A DNA stretch of 14,243 bases from Elusimicrobia bacterium RIFOXYA2_FULL_47_53 (lineage in GTDB: Bacteria > Elusimicrobiota > Endomicrobiia > Endomicrobiales > XYA2-FULL-47-53), in contig MGVE01000004.1 in the NCBI GenBank assembly GCA_001800315.1, positions 1 through 14,243 of the forward strand. Reading direction: 5' to 3'. The notes under the pieces were generated by a model. It searched no databases and was not told the origin of the DNA. It was given only the letters and a program-made list of their open reading frames with translations. Positions 7,601 through 14,243 of this stretch are shown here, piece after piece; positions within the stretch are counted from its first letter, which is position 1; each line of letters opens with the position of its first letter. The position numbers and the translations under genes were made by a program.

Positions 7601-10600
7601 ACGGCTCCGAATACTCGGTTATTTCCTCGTCAACAAGCGGAGCCATGGCAAATCCGTTTAGCATCAATTCTTCTGCTCCCGGGGGATTTTATTACGGTGC
7701 TCTTGCCTGGGGCGATTACGATAACGACGGCGACCTGGACCTGGCGGTATCGGGTTATGACAGCGGCAACACGCCGCGCTCCTACATTTACAGAAACAAC
7801 TCTGGAGCGTTTGTCAACATCAACGCAGGGCTCACGGCGGTTACCCAATCTTCGTTTGCCTGGGGCGATTACGATAATGACGGCGATTTGGATTTAGCAG
7901 TCTCAGGCAGTGGAATAACTTACATTTACCGCAACAATTCTGGGAGCTTTGCCAACATAAATGCCGGTTTGACGGGAGTTTACAACAGTGCGCTTGCCTG
8001 GGGGGATTACGATAACGACGGCGACCTGGATTTGGCGGTATCAGGAAGCACCAATGGCGGTTCATCAGGGGTAAGTTCACGAATATACCGCAACGACTTG
8101 GGTTCGTTTAACAACATAGCCGCGCCTTTGACAAATCTTTATTATGGCTCTATTGCCTGGGGCGATTATGATAACGACGGCGACCTGGACCTGGCCAATT
8201 TTGGAACTGACATCGGCAACACACGGCGCTCCTATATATACCGCAATGATTCGGTAAGTTTCAATAACATAAATGCCGCGCTGGCAGGACTCTATAATGG
8301 CTCCCTTGCCTGGGGCGACTACGACAACGACGGCGACCTGGACCTGGCTGTCTGCGGAGACACTGGCTCTCCTATTTCCTACATATATCGCAATGATTCC
8401 GGAGCTTTTAACAATATTAACGCTGGATTAACAGGTGTTCAGAGTTCATCTCTTGGCTGGGGCGATTACGACAACGACGGCGACCTGGACCTGGCTGTTT
8501 CAGGCTATGTAGCATACGATAATTATAAGTCTTACCTATACAGAAATAATGCCGGGGTTTTTGATAATATCAGTGCCGGTTTGACAGGGCTTTCTTATGG
8601 CTCCCTTGCCTGGGGGGATTACGACAACGACGGCGACTTGGATCTGGCCTTATGCGGACAAGACGCTATTGATGTGAAATGGTTTTACATTTACAACGGT
8701 TGTTATTCAGTCAGCAGGCCAAACACCCAGCCATCCGCTCCTTCAGGCGGCTTTTCCTCAAGCTTTGACCAGCCCACAATGAAAATGACTTTTAGCTGGG
8801 ACTATGGCTCCGACGCCGAAACAACCGTTCAAAAAGGCCTCTACTACACCGTTCGCGCCTCCACAAACACTCCAATAACCGACACAAACGCTAATATAAT
8901 TTCGTGGCGGCCATCAACGCCGTTTTTTGGAAACTACCCACACGGTTACCGCGTGGCAGCCTCTACCCAGAGCGGCGCTGTTCTTACGGCGCAAAGCGAA
9001 GGGTCAACCTACTACTGGCAGGTAAGGACCATTGACACCGGCTTCTCCTCGTCAGACTGGTCTGAAACGCAAAATACCTATGTTACTCCTATAAAACCGT
9101 CAGCCGTCACAAGCCTTGCCGGCACGCGCTGGACACCCGAGGACAGCATAAAACTTTCCTGGGCAAGCCCGGGCGACGACGGCTATGTCAACAATATTAC
9201 CGGAGGAAAATTCGGCGTAAAGTATTCCACAGGCCCGTCCGACACCTGGGACACTATGCCGTTTTATGTTGAATGGACTACCAACACAACGCCAAGCTCG
9301 CCGCAAACCCGTATAATATCCGGCCTTAATGATTCCTCAACATACTATTTCTTTATTAAGGCCCAAGACGAAATAGAGGGCAACTGGTCCGAGCTGTCCA
9401 ACAGCGCGACAGCCTTTACGCTTGACACCGCGGCGCCCGGCACAATTACAAGCCTTGTTTCGGCTCTTGGGCCGGTCGGCAGGTCCATAACGCTTTCCTG
9501 GGTCTCTCCCGGGGACAACGGATACCTCCACGACATAGAAACCGGCGGCCAATACGAAATAAAGTATTCCACGGTGCCATACTTCGCCTCGGACACCACC
9601 AGCGTAGTGTTCTCAACGGCAATTTCGCCGGGCATGTTCCAGCAATCAATTATTACCGGCCTGCGCGGGTTTACCACCTACTACTTCGCCGTTAAAACCG
9701 CCGACGAAGTCCCGTTTTGGAGCGCGCTCTCTAATATTACAACAGCATACTGCCACGGCACTCCCATAATAACATACCCGGCGTTTACACAGATCAGCAC
9801 CGCTACCGTCACCGTCAACTGGGCCCTTAACGGCAACAACCTCGCCCAATACCTCTGCGAGGTTTCAACTCACTCGGATTACTCTTTGCCGCTCTCTTCG
9901 TCAGGCTGGCTCTCTTACGATACTTCTTCTGCACGCTTTGACCCGCTCTCAATTAACACCACCTTCTACTTCCGCGCTAAATCCATAGACAATATCGGCA
10001 TTGAAAGCCCCTGGCTCGTTATTGGCGACACCTCAACCTACGCCGTCGCCGTAGGCGCGCCAACCATTCTCGGCTACGACGACGACACCTTCCAGACATA
10101 CACACTGGTTGCCATAAGCAGTTCCGGCGCATCAGGCATTAACCCGCCCTGGACCGAATACGCTATTCTTAATATTGAAACCGGCGGCTGGCTCCAAGGC
10201 GACGGATCCACCGGAACCGTTGCCGTATGGAAAACTATTCCAGACTGGGAAACCAACTATTCCAACAGGCACGCGGGCCTGGCTCCTTACTCCTCTTACA
10301 GCTACCGCGTAAGAACAAGAAACAATAACTTAATTGAAACCGCTATAAGCCCCATCGGCTCAGGACTGACTCCATCCGGCCCGCCGTCAACTATCACCGT
10401 CGCCGAAGAAAACGACGACAAACTTAAAATCACCTGGTCCTCCGTAGGGCCTGCTATATCCTATAATGTTTACTACGCCACAGCCACCGACGGCGTATGG
10501 ACAAGCTCGTTTACCGGTATCGCCGACATAACCTACTCAGACGACTTCAGCGGCTCAGTAAGCACAACCACAGGCGTAGCCCTGACACCGCTTTCTACAA

Positions 10601-13600
10601 CACAAATCACTATAGACTGGGACACCTGCGCTGTCATAGAAAGCGCTACCCGCTATTATAAAGTAACAACCGTATCAGCCGGCGGCGAGTCACGCAAAAG
10701 CGCCGTTGGCTCAGGCGACCGCTTCATCACACCCATCATTACCGCCTACAACATTTACCGCGACGGCGCCTTCTTAACAACCGTATCCAGCGACACGCTC
10801 ACGCATACCGATACAGGCTTATTGCCTAACACTTCCTACGCCTTCCAAATAGCAGGCTATTCCTCCGACTCCGTGGAAGGCCCGCTGTCCGTATCCACCA
10901 TGGCCTGGACCCGCGCCCAAACCGCCGGCGCGCCGGCTATCTCGGATGTCCTAACCCATCAGGCTAACTTCACTATTGATATATCCGGCAACTCCCAGCT
11001 GACTGAATACGCCATAGCCCTGTCTTCCGATAACTGGACCGATACCAAATACCTGCAAAATTCAGCCTTCCTTTCCTCAACTATCGTCTGGAATACCACT
11101 GCCTCCTGGCATTCCGTCACCACCGATACCATCAAAGGCCTTAACTCCGGCACCGAATACAAAGCTAAAGTCAAGTCCCGCAATGTTGACGCCGTAGAAC
11201 AGCCCTTTAGCGAGGAAACTTCCTTTACCACACTGCTTGCTACCGCCCCGTTCGTCACTGCCGTCACCACCGGCACAATTTCCTTTGAATTTATCCGCGC
11301 TAACGACCGCCAGGACACACAATACGCCGTAGCACTCTCTACCGACAACTGGGCAACTTTTAAATATCTCCAGGTCGGCGGCACCACTTCGGCTAACACA
11401 GAAATCTGGCAGACTACCACCGCCTGGAACGCTTCAATGGCTGACATAATCACAGGCCTTGTCCCTAACCACAACTACCTCGTTAAAATGAAAAGCAGAA
11501 ACTCTGCCCTGGAAGCCGATAACATCTACGGCTACGCAGCCTCAACCTATACCCTTGCAAATACGCCCATCGCAGCCGCATATTCCAACTTAGCTCCAAA
11601 TGTCATCCGCGCCAACTGGAACGCTAACCTTAACTCTAATTTCACGGAATACTACGCCGAAAATATCACAAAAACAACTAACTCAGGCTGGACCACTAAC
11701 CTATACTGGCAGGAAGCAAGCCTCGCTCCAAACACAAGCTTCTACTATCAGGTCCGCGCCAGAAACTATGACGCCATACAAACCTCCACCGCATCACTCG
11801 GCTATAAATATACCTACGCCCACACGCCGTCTACACCTACTCTTACAACCGACTACGATCTCGTCAACGAACACTATATTGATATCGCCATAAACTCCGA
11901 CGCTAACCCCGACTACACCCAGTACGCCATCTACGGCGGCAACTCGGGCGACGGATACGGCTGGCTACAGGGCGACGGCACCGTCGCTATCCCCGGAACC
12001 CCGGTTTGGAAAACTAAAGCCCAGTGGGAAATTGAAGGCATTAACCGACATAACCACCTCTCTTACTCCACGGACTACGACTACAGCGTCCGCGCAAGAA
12101 ATGTTGAAGGCGTTGAAACCGCTAACGGCACAGCCACTCATATAATCACTCTGCCTCCTAAAGTCACTCTCGGCGGCGTTAACGAAATGTCCGACGACTT
12201 CCTCCGCGCTTCCTGGGCCCCTCTGTCTAATACACTCTACTATATCATTTACCGCTCCTCAGCCTCAGACGGCGTATTTACTCAGCTCTCCACCACTACC
12301 GCTATTACCTACGACGACGATATTGACGGTTCAGGGCCCACTGTTATACCCTCACTGTCGTTTTCTAATGTCACAAACTCTTCCATACAGCTCAACTGGG
12401 ATATTGATACCGAACTCCTGACGCCAAGCACCTCTAAATATTACCAGGTCTCCGCCGTCACAACAGGCGGCGAAGGGCCTAAAAGCGATATCATCGGTAA
12501 CTATGTAACGCCTATTGTCTCGGGATACAGGGTTTACCGCTTCGGCGTTATCATCAGCACATCGCCCAACCTTAGTACCACCTCTTATATAAATACGCCC
12601 CTTGCTCCCAACACAAGTTCCGTCTACGAACTCTCTGTCATAACCTCTGACTCCCTGGAAGGCACAAAATCCTCCCAGTACACAAAATGGTCTCTGGCTA
12701 ATACACCGCTCGCTCCTTCAGTTTCTGCCGACTGGGATGCCGTTAACCTCTACCGCTGCTATGTCACCGTCAACACTAACTCCAACTCTTCTTACACCGA
12801 ATACGCCGTCACTATAGCCTCTATGGGCGCCTTCGGCAACTGGTGGGTCGGAAACGACGGCCTTATCACTCAAACCACCTACTGGTCCACCAACACCCTA
12901 TGGCTTAACAAAGGGCTGACCGGTTCCACAAGCTACTACTACAAAGTCACCGCCCGCAATATGGAAGGCGCCTATACCGTACTGTCACCTCAAACCCTTG
13001 GCCGCACCCCGCCTATACCGGGACCCAAGTTCTTTGCCATGACCTCTCGCGCTCCAACCTATATCTCCTGGACCTGGGTTGACCCGGGCGACGACGAAAC
13101 AGGCTTTAAAGTTTATGCCACTACAGGCGGCACCGTTTCACCGGTCCTTATTCCTAACACCACCTTCTGGACCGAATATAACCTCCTGCCTAACACCACC
13201 TACGCAAGGTACGCCAAAGCTATAGGCCCGGGCCCGGACTTTGAAGAAAGCTTCCCGTCTAACGCTACCGCTTTCTATACCCTTATGCCTAACCCTGATA
13301 CCGTCTCTTTTGTCAGCTTTACTACAACCACTATTACCGTAGCCAACTCCTTCGCGCCGCCTAACATTTCTTCCGCCTCCTCAGGCGTTTATTTCTACAA
13401 TACCACAAGTTCCACCGTATCAGGATGGCTGCAAACTAACTCCTGGACCTCATCAAATCTCGGCATCAACAAACAGTACGCCTTCAAACTTAAACTCCGT
13501 AACGGCGACGCCGTTGAAACTCCCGAAACCTCACTCTTTAACAAATATACAGCCGCCGAAACTCCCGGCGCGCCCACCCTCTTTAAACCAACCGATAAAG

Positions 13601-14243
13601 GTTTCCAGATTATTTTTAAAGCCGATAACAACCCGGACTACACTACCTATTCCATTAAGGTATCTACCCTCGGCGATACAGACCTCTTCGTTCAGCAGGG
13701 CGGCACCGTCGCTCCAACAGCCTTCTTCCAGACTAAAGCATCCTGGGGCGTTGTAACTTCAAGCGGCCTCTCGGCTATGACTACCTATTATGTCTCAATT
13801 AACGCGCGCAACGGCGATAACGACGAAACTCCTTACTCCACCGTATCTACTGTCCGTACCTGGGGCTTCGGACCAACCCTCGCGGGCGGTTATGACCCCA
13901 CCCTTGAATACTATATCACCGTCACCATCAATCAGGGCGACAATACAACAGATACGAAATATGCGGTGTGGAATGTTCCCGGCGGCTGGTTAGACGGAAA
14001 TGGCGGCTTATTGCCTACTGAAACCTACGAGCTGAAATCCTGGTGGGACGGAGTGCCGTTCAGAAACGCGCATACAAACCTTGAACCGGCCAAGATGTAC
14101 AGCTACCGCGTCTTCGCCCAGGACCCTGTCAGTTCCAACACGGTGGTCTCAGCACAGATATCTATTCACACGCCGCCGTCTAATCCGCTGTTTAACTCGG
14201 TGTCTGAAAAGAATTCCGATTACCTTGAACTGAAATGGTCTCT
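1627..14243 (+). CDS. Giant secreted repeat protein: four seven-bladed FG-GAP/VCBS propellers plus a long FN3 array (3' end outside window)
   Basis: One frame runs from an upstream stop (1600-1602) through ATG 1627 to the window edge, about 4,205 codons with no stop. The coding body starts near ATG 2140; mature protein likely begins at 2164 after an AHA signal-peptidase site. Domains in order: four A-propeller-B units (2170-9084), where A is an FN3 domain with the GYLVKYSTT signature, the propeller has seven WGDYDNDGDLDLA blades, and B is an FN3-like domain (NTAPSAPS...TYYWQVR...STYVP). About 18 further FN3-like modules follow, beginning with two SWASPGDDG/SWVSPGDNG types. DNDGDLD is a DxDxDG calcium loop. 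No catalytic domain is visible, so adhesion or a surface scaffold is the likely role. The start is uncertain: 1627 gives a good signal n-region but has no clear ribosome-binding site and is followed by about 480 bp of inserted repeats; 2140 lacks a usable signal peptide. A FlgD-like C-terminal domain may lie beyond the window. Confidence 0.85.
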   Translation, partial: MNKIFSKLLSSVIPECVRWYDDSKKPVIPVQTGIHQARHSRMVLSGIHSNGISSMSLRSGSLTATSGMTTQKKSVIPECVRWHDDSKKSVIASEAGQSKSLSFLHTQESRKAVTHRSPESKNKPKDWIPDYYLRDDSTKQIRHSFITNIIKLIFNNFRSLIPYPLALTTVFMAFSLAHAGPSVITNLTASTTCQTQLQLTWTAPENGFGGTCSSYLVKYSTTGDIVDDAAFNSASTFPQSWPPRNPSAIDKKILTGLIPSVTYYFSIKSEFGSLYSVQSTTGTNGGIAGPFDIHSTLPGGAGSTLCWGDYDNDGDLDLLFSGNTANVSGNTHIFRNDSGTFVTLTPGPGVAGGAVAWGDYDNDGDLDYAVCGSVLGVGSYSRIYKNNAGSFSDIGAGLPGLSDTSVAWGDYDNDGDLDLALANYIYRNDSGTFSYITGLSGGVSYGALGWGDYDNDGDLDLATCGGNTAYIYRNDSGAFLNINAGLTGVNPGSLAWGDYDNDGDLDLVVCGSNSTKLYRNNTGSFSNVASGLTNYDSGTSVAWGDYDNDGDLDLSINGRIGSIPKNEVFQNNSGSFSNILAGLTATYVGSATWGDYDNDGDLDLAISGYEGWPIYRTLIYRSYMADFGAVNTAPTAPSSGFGADFNTTTGILQFRWDPGSDTETTETKGLYYLVRVSTTTPINDTNSNKVSWRPASPLMGNYRHGYVTASSTQCGFNYRPRLTDTTYYWQVRTIDTALKESAWSVEQSTYVPPGPSRIFDLSLQQSFQLRLSWTAPGGVTGYLVKYSTTANIATEEDFAAATTFYQSWVPASPGTGEAKLLTGLLPEVTHYFSIKGFNGSLYSVLSSTANGAMPSPFVSRTTLLAFLLGSLAWGDYDNDGDLDLAASGSTSSGARTYIYRNDAGVFNSINPGLPNMYWSSMSWGDYDNDGDLDLAISGYDDLAYIYRNNDGSFVNINAGLSGVDQGSIAWGDYDNDGDLDLALCGSSKSNIYRNDSGAFNNINAGLTGVSYSSLAWGDYDNDGDLDLALSGYNSTSPYYYSLIYHNDSGAFNNINAGLTGVSNSSLAWGDYDNDGDLDLVLSGSDSGSVRRSYIYRNDSGAFNNINAGLTGVYYSSLAWGDFDNDGDLDLAVSGQDSGSVGRSFIYRNNSGSFSDIAAGLSGVFNSSLAWGDFDNDGDLDLALAGSSNGAASGASTYIYHSCMAGIGNVNTAPSAPSDGFGSDYNSTTGVLQLRWGYGSDAQTTDPKGLNYTVRVSTITPISDSNSKFVSWRPATPFLGNYPHGYIIASSTQCGLNFHTGLTDTTYYWQVRSIDTALKESDWSVEQSTYVPLVLLPIPNVSVQQDFQLKLSWLAPVGAAGYLIKYSTTNNITTENEFSAATTFYQNWTPAAAGSGETKYLTGLIPLATYYFSIKWSNGSAYSIMSSSASGATASPFSIHTSTFTGVYNSSLAWGDYDNDGDLDLALSGHTGSAYVSYIYRNDSGTFNNINTGLSGVFNSSLAWGDYDNDGDLDLAVSGTNGSTYYCDIYRNNSGSFVNINAGLTGVDQSSLAWGDFDNDGDPDLAVLGNDGNGAKSYLYRNDSGAFNNVNAGFVAVSYGSLAWGDYDNDGDLDLAITGNGTYIYRNNSGSFVNINAGLTGFTNASLAWGDYDNDGDLDLAVMGYSSGGKTYIYRNNSGAFANINAGLTAVYMGSLAWGDYDNDGDLDLAVSGYFASNNNKLYIYSNDGGAFNIVSAGLTGVRSSSLAWGDYDNDGDLDLAVSGEDSSSVKRTMVYRSYWSETGTVNTAPSAPSGGFGADYDTETGILQLRWDYGSDTLTPDKGLYYTVRVSTLTPISDSNSNVISWRPSTPFLGSYPHGYITASSTQCGLNFRPRQPDATYYWQVRAIDTALKESDWSVEQSTYVPAFVLPIFDLVVRQDYQLRLSWTVPGSAANYLVKYSTTANITTEEEFSAATTFYQNWTPAASGSGELKILTGLLPEVTYFFSIKWSNGSEYSVISSSTSGAMANPFSINSSAPGGFYYGALAWGDYDNDGDLDLAVSGYDSGNTPRSYIYRNNSGAFVNINAGLTAVTQSSFAWGDYDNDGDLDLAVSGSGITYIYRNNSGSFANINAGLTGVYNSALAWGDYDNDGDLDLAVSGSTNGGSSGVSSRIYRNDLGSFNNIAAPLTNLYYGSIAWGDYDNDGDLDLANFGTDIGNTRRSYIYRNDSVSFNNINAALAGLYNGSLAWGDYDNDGDLDLAVCGDTGSPISYIYRNDSGAFNNINAGLTGVQSSSLGWGDYDNDGDLDLAVSGYVAYDNYKSYLYRNNAGVFDNISAGLTGLSYGSLAWGDYDNDGDLDLALCGQDAIDVKWFYIYNGCYSVSRPNTQPSAPSGGFSSSFDQPTMKMTFSWDYGSDAETTVQKGLYYTVRASTNTPITDTNANIISWRPSTPFFGNYPHGYRVAASTQSGAVLTAQSEGSTYYWQVRTIDTGFSSSDWSETQNTYVTPIKPSAVTSLAGTRWTPEDSIKLSWASPGDDGYVNNITGGKFGVKYSTGPSDTWDTMPFYVEWTTNTTPSSPQTRIISGLNDSSTYYFFIKAQDEIEGNWSELSNSATAFTLDTAAPGTITSLVSALGPVGRSITLSWVSPGDNGYLHDIETGGQYEIKYSTVPYFASDTTSVVFSTAISPGMFQQSIITGLRGFTTYYFAVKTADEVPFWSALSNITTAYCHGTPIITYPAFTQISTATVTVNWALNGNNLAQYLCEVSTHSDYSLPLSSSGWLSYDTSSARFDPLSINTTFYFRAKSIDNIGIESPWLVIGDTSTYAVAVGAPTILGYDDDTFQTYTLVAISSSGASGINPPWTEYAILNIETGGWLQGDGSTGTVAVWKTIPDWETNYSNRHAGLAPYSSYSYRVRTRNNNLIETAISPIGSGLTPSGPPSTITVAEENDDKLKITWSSVGPAISYNVYYATATDGVWTSSFTGIADITYSDDFSGSVSTTTGVALTPLSTTQITIDWDTCAVIESATRYYKVTTVSAGGESRKSAVGSGDRFITPIITAYNIYRDGAFLTTVSSDTLTHTDTGLLPNTSYAFQIAGYSSDSVEGPLSVSTMAWTRAQTAGAPAISDVLTHQANFTIDISGNSQLTEYAIALSSDNWTDTKYLQNSAFLSSTIVWNTTASWHSVTTDTIKGLNSGTEYKAKVKSRNVDAVEQPFSEETSFTTLLATAPFVTAVTTGTISFEFIRANDRQDTQYAVALSTDNWATFKYLQVGGTTSANTEIWQTTTAWNASMADIITGLVPNHNYLVKMKSRNSALEADNIYGYAASTYTLANTPIAAAYSNLAPNVIRANWNANLNSNFTEYYAENITKTTNSGWTTNLYWQEASLAPNTSFYYQVRARNYDAIQTSTASLGYKYTYAHTPSTPTLTTDYDLVNEHYIDIAINSDANPDYTQYAIYGGNSGDGYGWLQGDGTVAIPGTPVWKTKAQWEIEGINRHNHLSYSTDYDYSVRARNVEGVETANGTATHIITLPPKVTLGGVNEMSDDFLRASWAPLSNTLYYIIYRSSASDGVFTQLSTTTAITYDDDIDGSGPTVIPSLSFSNVTNSSIQLNWDIDTELLTPSTSKYYQVSAVTTGGEGPKSDIIGNYVTPIVSGYRVYRFGVIISTSPNLSTTSYINTPLAPNTSSVYELSVITSDSLEGTKSSQYTKWSLANTPLAPSVSADWDAVNLYRCYVTVNTNSNSSYTEYAVTIASMGAFGNWWVGNDGLITQTTYWSTNTLWLNKGLTGSTSYYYKVTARNMEGAYTVLSPQTLGRTPPIPGPKFFAMTSRAPTYISWTWVDPGDDETGFKVYATTGGTVSPVLIPNTTFWTEYNLLPNTTYARYAKAIGPGPDFEESFPSNATAFYTLMPNPDTVSFVSFTTTTITVANSFAPPNISSASSGVYFYNTTSSTVSGWLQTNSWTSSNLGINKQYAFKLKLRNGDAVETPETSLFNKYTAAETPGAPTLFKPTDKGFQIIFKADNNPDYTTYSIKVSTLGDTDLFVQQGGTVAPTAFFQTKASWGVVTSSGLSAMTTYYVSINARNGDNDETPYSTVSTVRTWGFGPTLAGGYDPTLEYYITVTINQGDNTTDTKYAVWNVPGGWLDGNGGLLPTETYELKSWWDGVPFRNAHTNLEPAKMYSYRVFAQDPVSSNTVVSAQISIHTPPSNPLFNSVSEKNSDYLELKWS
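1660..1701 (+). repeat. 42-bp repeat unit, copy 1
   Basis: This copy matches 1849-1890 at 41 of 42 positions. It starts GTCATTCCCGAATG and ends GACTCAAAGAAG. Its first 30 bases are bounded by near-complementary ends (GTCATTCC / GGTATGAC), so it can fold as a hairpin. Confidence 0.85.
1708..1727. repeat. Perfect hairpin repeat (8-bp stem, GCAA loop)
   Basis: ATTCCTGT (1708-1715) pairs fully with ACAGGAAT (1720-1727) around GCAA. It is a sister of the hairpin at 1932-1951, with compensating stem changes. Confidence 0.8.
1742..1766. repeat. Perfect hairpin repeat (8-bp stem, 9-base loop)
   Basis: ATTCCAGA (1742-1749) pairs fully with TCTGGAAT (1759-1766). It belongs to the same interspersed family and resembles the hairpin at 333-353. 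Confidence 0.75.
1849..1890 (+). repeat. 42-bp repeat unit, copy 2
   Basis: It is identical to copy 1 (1660-1701) except for one T-to-C change in the GGYATGAC end. It is followed directly by another GTCATTGCGAG-type unit. Confidence 0.85.
1932..1951. repeat. Perfect hairpin repeat (8-bp stem, ACAC loop)
   Basis: ATTCCTGC (1932-1939) pairs fully with GCAGGAAT (1944-1951) around ACAC. Compared with 1708-1727, the stem change is matched on both arms, suggesting that the structure, not just the sequence, is kept. Confidence 0.8.
2101..2135 (+). repeat. Degenerate heptanucleotide array 4, in the reading frame of the giant gene
   Basis: The 7-mers TCACTTA, TCCCTTA, CCCCTTA, GCCCTTA and CCACTGT form the array. 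Start and end units match array 3 (586-620). In the giant gene's frame it encodes SLIPYPLALTTV, a hydrophobic stretch leading directly into FMAFSLAHA, so repeat DNA could supply a new signal-peptide core. Confidence 0.8.
2491..3516 (+). repeat. Propeller block 1: seven FG-GAP/VCBS-type blades
   Basis: The Trp codons of the WGDYDNDGDLD cores are at 2545, 2695, 2848, 2974, 3112, 3253 and 3403. Each blade continues with LDLA..G, a variable loop, IYRNDSG, then F..I.AGL. A strand FDIHSTLPG before blade 1 and LIYRSYMA after blade 7 fit closure of a ring. Each core carries the DxDxDG calcium-binding loop. Confidence 0.85.
4201..5250 (+). repeat. Propeller block 2: seven blades
   Basis: The blade-core Trp codons are at 4243, 4393, 4534, 4672, 4828, 4981 and 5134. 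Blades 6 and 7 have DF in place of DY. Blades 4 and 5 are nearly identical at the DNA level around the GLTGVS..SSLAWGDYDNDGD stretch, a sign of recent duplication or conversion. Confidence 0.85.
5931..6978 (+). repeat. Propeller block 3: seven blades
   Basis: The blade-core Trp codons are at 5983, 6133, 6283, 6433, 6568, 6715 and 6868. Blade 3 has DF for DY and Pro for Leu in DNDGDPDLA, the only break of the core leucine among the 28 blades. Confidence 0.85.
7661..8712 (+). repeat. Propeller block 4: seven blades
   Basis: The blade-core Trp codons are at 7708, 7861, 7999, 8158, 8311, 8458 and 8611. All seven keep WGDYDNDGDLDLA without change in the calcium loop. The last blade ends FYIYNGCYSV and passes into the fourth B domain. 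Confidence 0.85.
9085..14243 (+). repeat. Long array of diverged FN3-like modules within the giant protein
   Basis: About 18 modules of roughly 55-110 residues continue to the window edge. Recurrent signs are an early ITW/LSW/ANW strand and a late NTSY/TTYY..V..RN strand. Two modules at 9091-9750 are close to the A type (SWASPGDDG, KYSTGP, STYYFFIKA). Further on, a WLQGDG/WLDGNG module recurs near 10.05, 11.85 and 13.87 kb. Module boundaries are approximate and by eye. Confidence 0.7.

Larger units (their letters stand above)
2170..9084 (+). repeat. Four tandem A-propeller-B supra-units of about 1.7 kb
   Basis: Distances between first-blade cores are 1698, 1740 and 1725 bp. Approximate A domains are 2170-2490, 3886-4200, 5626-5930 and 7348-7660; B domains are 3517-3885, 5251-5625, 6979-7347 and 8713-9084. 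B domains share WRPATPFLGNYPHGY, TASSTQCG and TYYWQVRTIDTALKESDWS; B4 is the most diverged, with the shared Cys replaced by Ser and ALKE lost. B-type domains commonly follow FG-GAP propellers in bacterial secreted proteins. Confidence 0.85.

Noticed and set aside
4442-9897. Several forward frames with TTTTATWTW-like repeats, and reverse frames rich in RRRYRN
   Set aside because: Both are frame-shifted readings of the repeated GATTACGACAACGACGGC blade core, not separate genes.
10959-11474. Reverse frame of 171 codons
   Set aside because: Lies inside the giant gene; explained by low G content of the + strand, which removes minus-strand stops. No recognisable domain.

Overview
This window reads as accessory DNA from an environmental, probably Gram-negative-type bacterium. 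The evidence for that is a FlgD-like C-terminal domain ending one surface protein, a giant fibronectin-III and beta-propeller protein, and abundant short palindromic repeats between genes. This mix is familiar from Elusimicrobiota, Omnitrophota and related lineages. The placement is inference: no taxonomic marker gene is present.

Layout. (1) Positions 3-269 hold the last 88 codons of an exported protein with a FlgD-like C-terminal domain. (2) Positions 270-755 are non-coding and packed with palindromic repeats and degenerate heptanucleotide arrays. (3) A consensus sigma-70 promoter at 756-784, a leader containing a hairpin with a T-run, and a two-gene HEPN/nucleotidyltransferase module (919-1624) follow. 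This pair matches the type VII toxin-antitoxin system HepT-MntA: RX4HXY is present in the first protein and GSX10DXD in the second. (4) Two bases after mntA, a single frame opens at ATG 1627 and stays open without a stop to the window edge at 14243, giving more than 4,200 codons. The frame was read codon by codon from 1603 to 14243.

The giant gene is the main content. Its coding body has four tandem supra-units, each made of an FN3-like domain (A), seven near-identical blades built on WGDYDNDGDLDLA, and a second FN3-like domain (B). All four propeller blocks contain exactly seven blades, 28 in total, as expected for complete seven-bladed FG-GAP/VCBS-type calcium-binding propellers. After about 9085 the protein becomes a long array of diverged FN3-like modules that runs off the window. 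The protein is most likely a very large secreted or surface adhesin-like protein.

The most unusual point is the 5' end of the giant gene. A signal-peptide start (MNKIFSKLL, 1627) and a signal-peptide end (FMAFSLAHA, to 2163) are separated by about 480 bp of the same palindromic and heptanucleotide repeats that fill the intergenic region at 270-620. The insert keeps the frame and has no in-frame stop. This looks like an in-frame repeat insertion into the signal peptide of a giant secreted protein, comparable in principle to the Rickettsia palindromic elements that insert in frame into genes.
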